From assembly GCF_024281035.1 (NCBI RefSeq), contig NZ_JAMXLH010000049.1:62001-126000 (forward strand): a stretch of DNA of 64,000 nucleotides. Reading direction: 5' to 3'. Source of the DNA: Paraburkholderia sp. Lineage in GTDB: Bacteria > Pseudomonadota > Gammaproteobacteria > Burkholderiales > Burkholderiaceae. Shown one piece after another: positions 62,883 through 64,000 of the stretch (position 1 is its first letter; each line of letters starts with the position of its first letter). The translations under genes and the position numbers were made by a program. The notes beneath the pieces are model-generated. The model saw nothing but the letters and a program-made list of their open reading frames with translations. It made no database searches and was not told where the DNA came from.

Positions 62883-63366
62883 ACTGCTTGTAAGTTATTG
62901 AGTATATGTGAATTTGGCGCTTGTCTTTGGGCGAGTATACGCTTGTGTATACGCAAAAATAGTGGATGTCTTCGCCAATCCTCGCTACAACGCATTTGCG
63001 CTGAGACATCTCGCTGACGATCCGCGCTGCGTCGTCCACGGGCAGCATGTCCGCCGCAGTGTCGGGATGCGCAGACCAGACAAGGGCTAGTGTTCAGTCA
63101 TGACCCAAGCGCTTCCAGAGGGATTCGTGCCTGCGATCAAGCAGTGTGACGGTGTATCAGGTCAAGAACGGGCACTATGTACCGGTCCAGACAATACGTC
63201 TGTAGTGACCCCAAGTAGTCGCCGACGGTAAGCCGCGTGAGTGAACCTATCCGTCACGTTCTCAAACCGCACAAGCCATGTGAAGTGACAAAGCTACCGC
63301 GACAGGACGGGTAAAGACGATTCAATTCCACGCTGGCAGACGTAGATCTCGCCATCCGGAAGGACG

Positions 63367-64000
63367 TCACGGATAGAACCGCCCCAGGGCATCATGCAAC
63401 GTCGCGGTAGAGAAAGGTCCGAGATGTGTTTCCAGAAGCCGACCGTTAGCATCATAGAACAAGGTAGTCGGGTAGCCTGCCGCATGAATGCGCGCCGCAA
63501 GAGAGGATGTTGGATCAAGCCACACATTGCTCAGGTGAAGCGAGCGACCTGCAAGATAGCGGCGAACAGTATCTGCCTGCTCACCCTGATTGACGAAAAT
63601 GAAGCGTACATGGGGATTTTCTGCCTGGACGCGCTCAAATGCAGGTAGTTCAGCCTGGCAGGGTGGGCACCATGTTGCCCAGAGATTGACGATTGTGGGC
63701 AGACCTTCCGTGTTCAAGAGGTGCGACGTTCCATCGAGCGATTGCAGTACGACTGCCGGTATCGGTGATGGAGCGGGAGCGTCATTTCGAAGTACCTGTG
63801 CGGAACCGTAAGCCAAGACACCTGTCGTCAGGGCGAGTGCAAGTGGCACTCGGGTTTTCCCGCTGCGCAACAGGCGCCATCCGGTCATGAGGGCGCCGGC
63901 AACCACGCCGGTGAGCGGATCGAAGCCGAGATCGCGAATATCGAACACGGCGATCATGTCGTGCCGATACTGCGGAAGAAATCGGATTGCAAACGCGATG
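63367..64000 (-). CDS. TlpA-type thioredoxin with membrane N-terminus (5' end outside window)
   Basis: At least 210 residues; the frame is open to the right edge, so the true start is outside. The C-terminal 145 residues are a periplasmic thioredoxin domain: PAVVLQSLDGTSHLL, the redox motif ATWCPPCQAELPAFERV (Cys pair C-P-P-C), FVNQGEQADTVRRYL, and the cis-Pro region AAGYPTTLFYDANGR. Before it are membrane segments with DIRDLGFDPLTGVVAG, which recalls the Lgt-like membrane part fused to some TlpA proteins. It is likely a disulfide reductase for cytochrome c or other periplasmic proteins. Confidence 0.8.
   Translation of the reverse strand, partial: IAFAIRFLPQYRHDMIAVFDIRDLGFDPLTGVVAGALMTGWRLLRSGKTRVPLALALTTGVLAYGSAQVLRNDAPAPSPIPAVVLQSLDGTSHLLNTEGLPTIVNLWATWCPPCQAELPAFERVQAENPHVRFIFVNQGEQADTVRRYLAGRSLHLSNVWLDPTSSLAARIHAAGYPTTLFYDANGRLLETHLGPFSTATLHDALGRFYP

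Larger units (their letters stand above)
62699..63366. other. Gene-poor, lower-GC region right of pntB
   Basis: It contains the pntB terminator, a tRNA-3'-end-like fragment (62860-62882) and an imperfect 12-bp direct repeat starting GTATACGC (62935 and 62947). Several fragments that read like protein ends are also present, for example an open stretch ending at 63090 and another ending near 63212. I cannot assign any of them. It resembles degraded accessory DNA. Confidence 0.45.

Noticed and set aside
62908..63090. A 60-codon plus-strand frame right of pntB
   Set aside because: It reads like the tail of a protein but has no start context and no recognisable family; described only as part of the gene-poor region.

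Overview
The window is high-GC, gene-dense chromosomal DNA of a Burkholderiales beta-proteobacterium, most like Paraburkholderia, Caballeronia or Burkholderia. Three things support this. The gene order scpB-rluB-rimP-nusA-infB-rbfA-truB ... typA-odhA-odhB-lpdA-zapE is that of this group. There is a second, long-tailed Hfq (Hfq2 type). Several small families typical of the group occur (DUF2968, DUF2147, DUF1571). I see no rRNA gene, intact tRNA gene, CRISPR array, complete insertion sequence or prophage.

Layout. 1-13.4 kb: assorted single genes: DJ-1/PfpI (cut by the edge), GNAT, a large MscS channel, an Lrp regulator, a FUSC-type membrane protein, a VC0807-like protein, ArfB, small secreted proteins, a stand-alone IS5-type N-terminal domain protein and an aminotransferase. 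13.7-23.8 kb: scpB, rluB and the rimP-nusA-infB-rbfA-truB translation block, preceded by a promoter and an intrinsic terminator that look like an attenuator. 23.9-29.1 kb: a marR-outer membrane factor-emrA-emrB multidrug efflux operon on the minus strand with a palindromic operator. 29.5-38.7 kb: typA, the 2-oxoglutarate dehydrogenase operon odhA-odhB-lpdA, and zapE. 38.8-43 kb: small accessory genes (second IS5-type domain protein, DUF2147, DUF2968, a short conserved protein, hfq2).

43.5-47.1 kb holds a tight five-gene unit: small lipoprotein, ECF sigma factor, membrane anti-sigma factor, a flavoprotein of the 4-cresol dehydrogenase/vanillyl-alcohol oxidase family, and a small Tat-signal protein. 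A good ECF-type promoter lies just upstream. This is the best candidate for an undescribed regulated system. 47.2-54.5 kb: a DUF1571 protein, two acyl-CoA ligases, an SHS-type MFS carboxylate transporter and an SDR. 55.3-59.3 kb: an oxalate catabolism module, GntR regulator plus oxc and frc, with shared motifs upstream of gntR and oxc. 59.7-62.7 kb: the proton-translocating transhydrogenase pntAB, plausibly balancing NADH from formate oxidation. The right end (62.8-64 kb) looks like older accessory DNA: a tRNA-3'-end-like fragment, a gene-poor stretch and a TlpA-type thioredoxin cut by the edge.

A recurring oddity is that five genes end inside short tandem repeats (8-11 bp units) that contain the stop codon.
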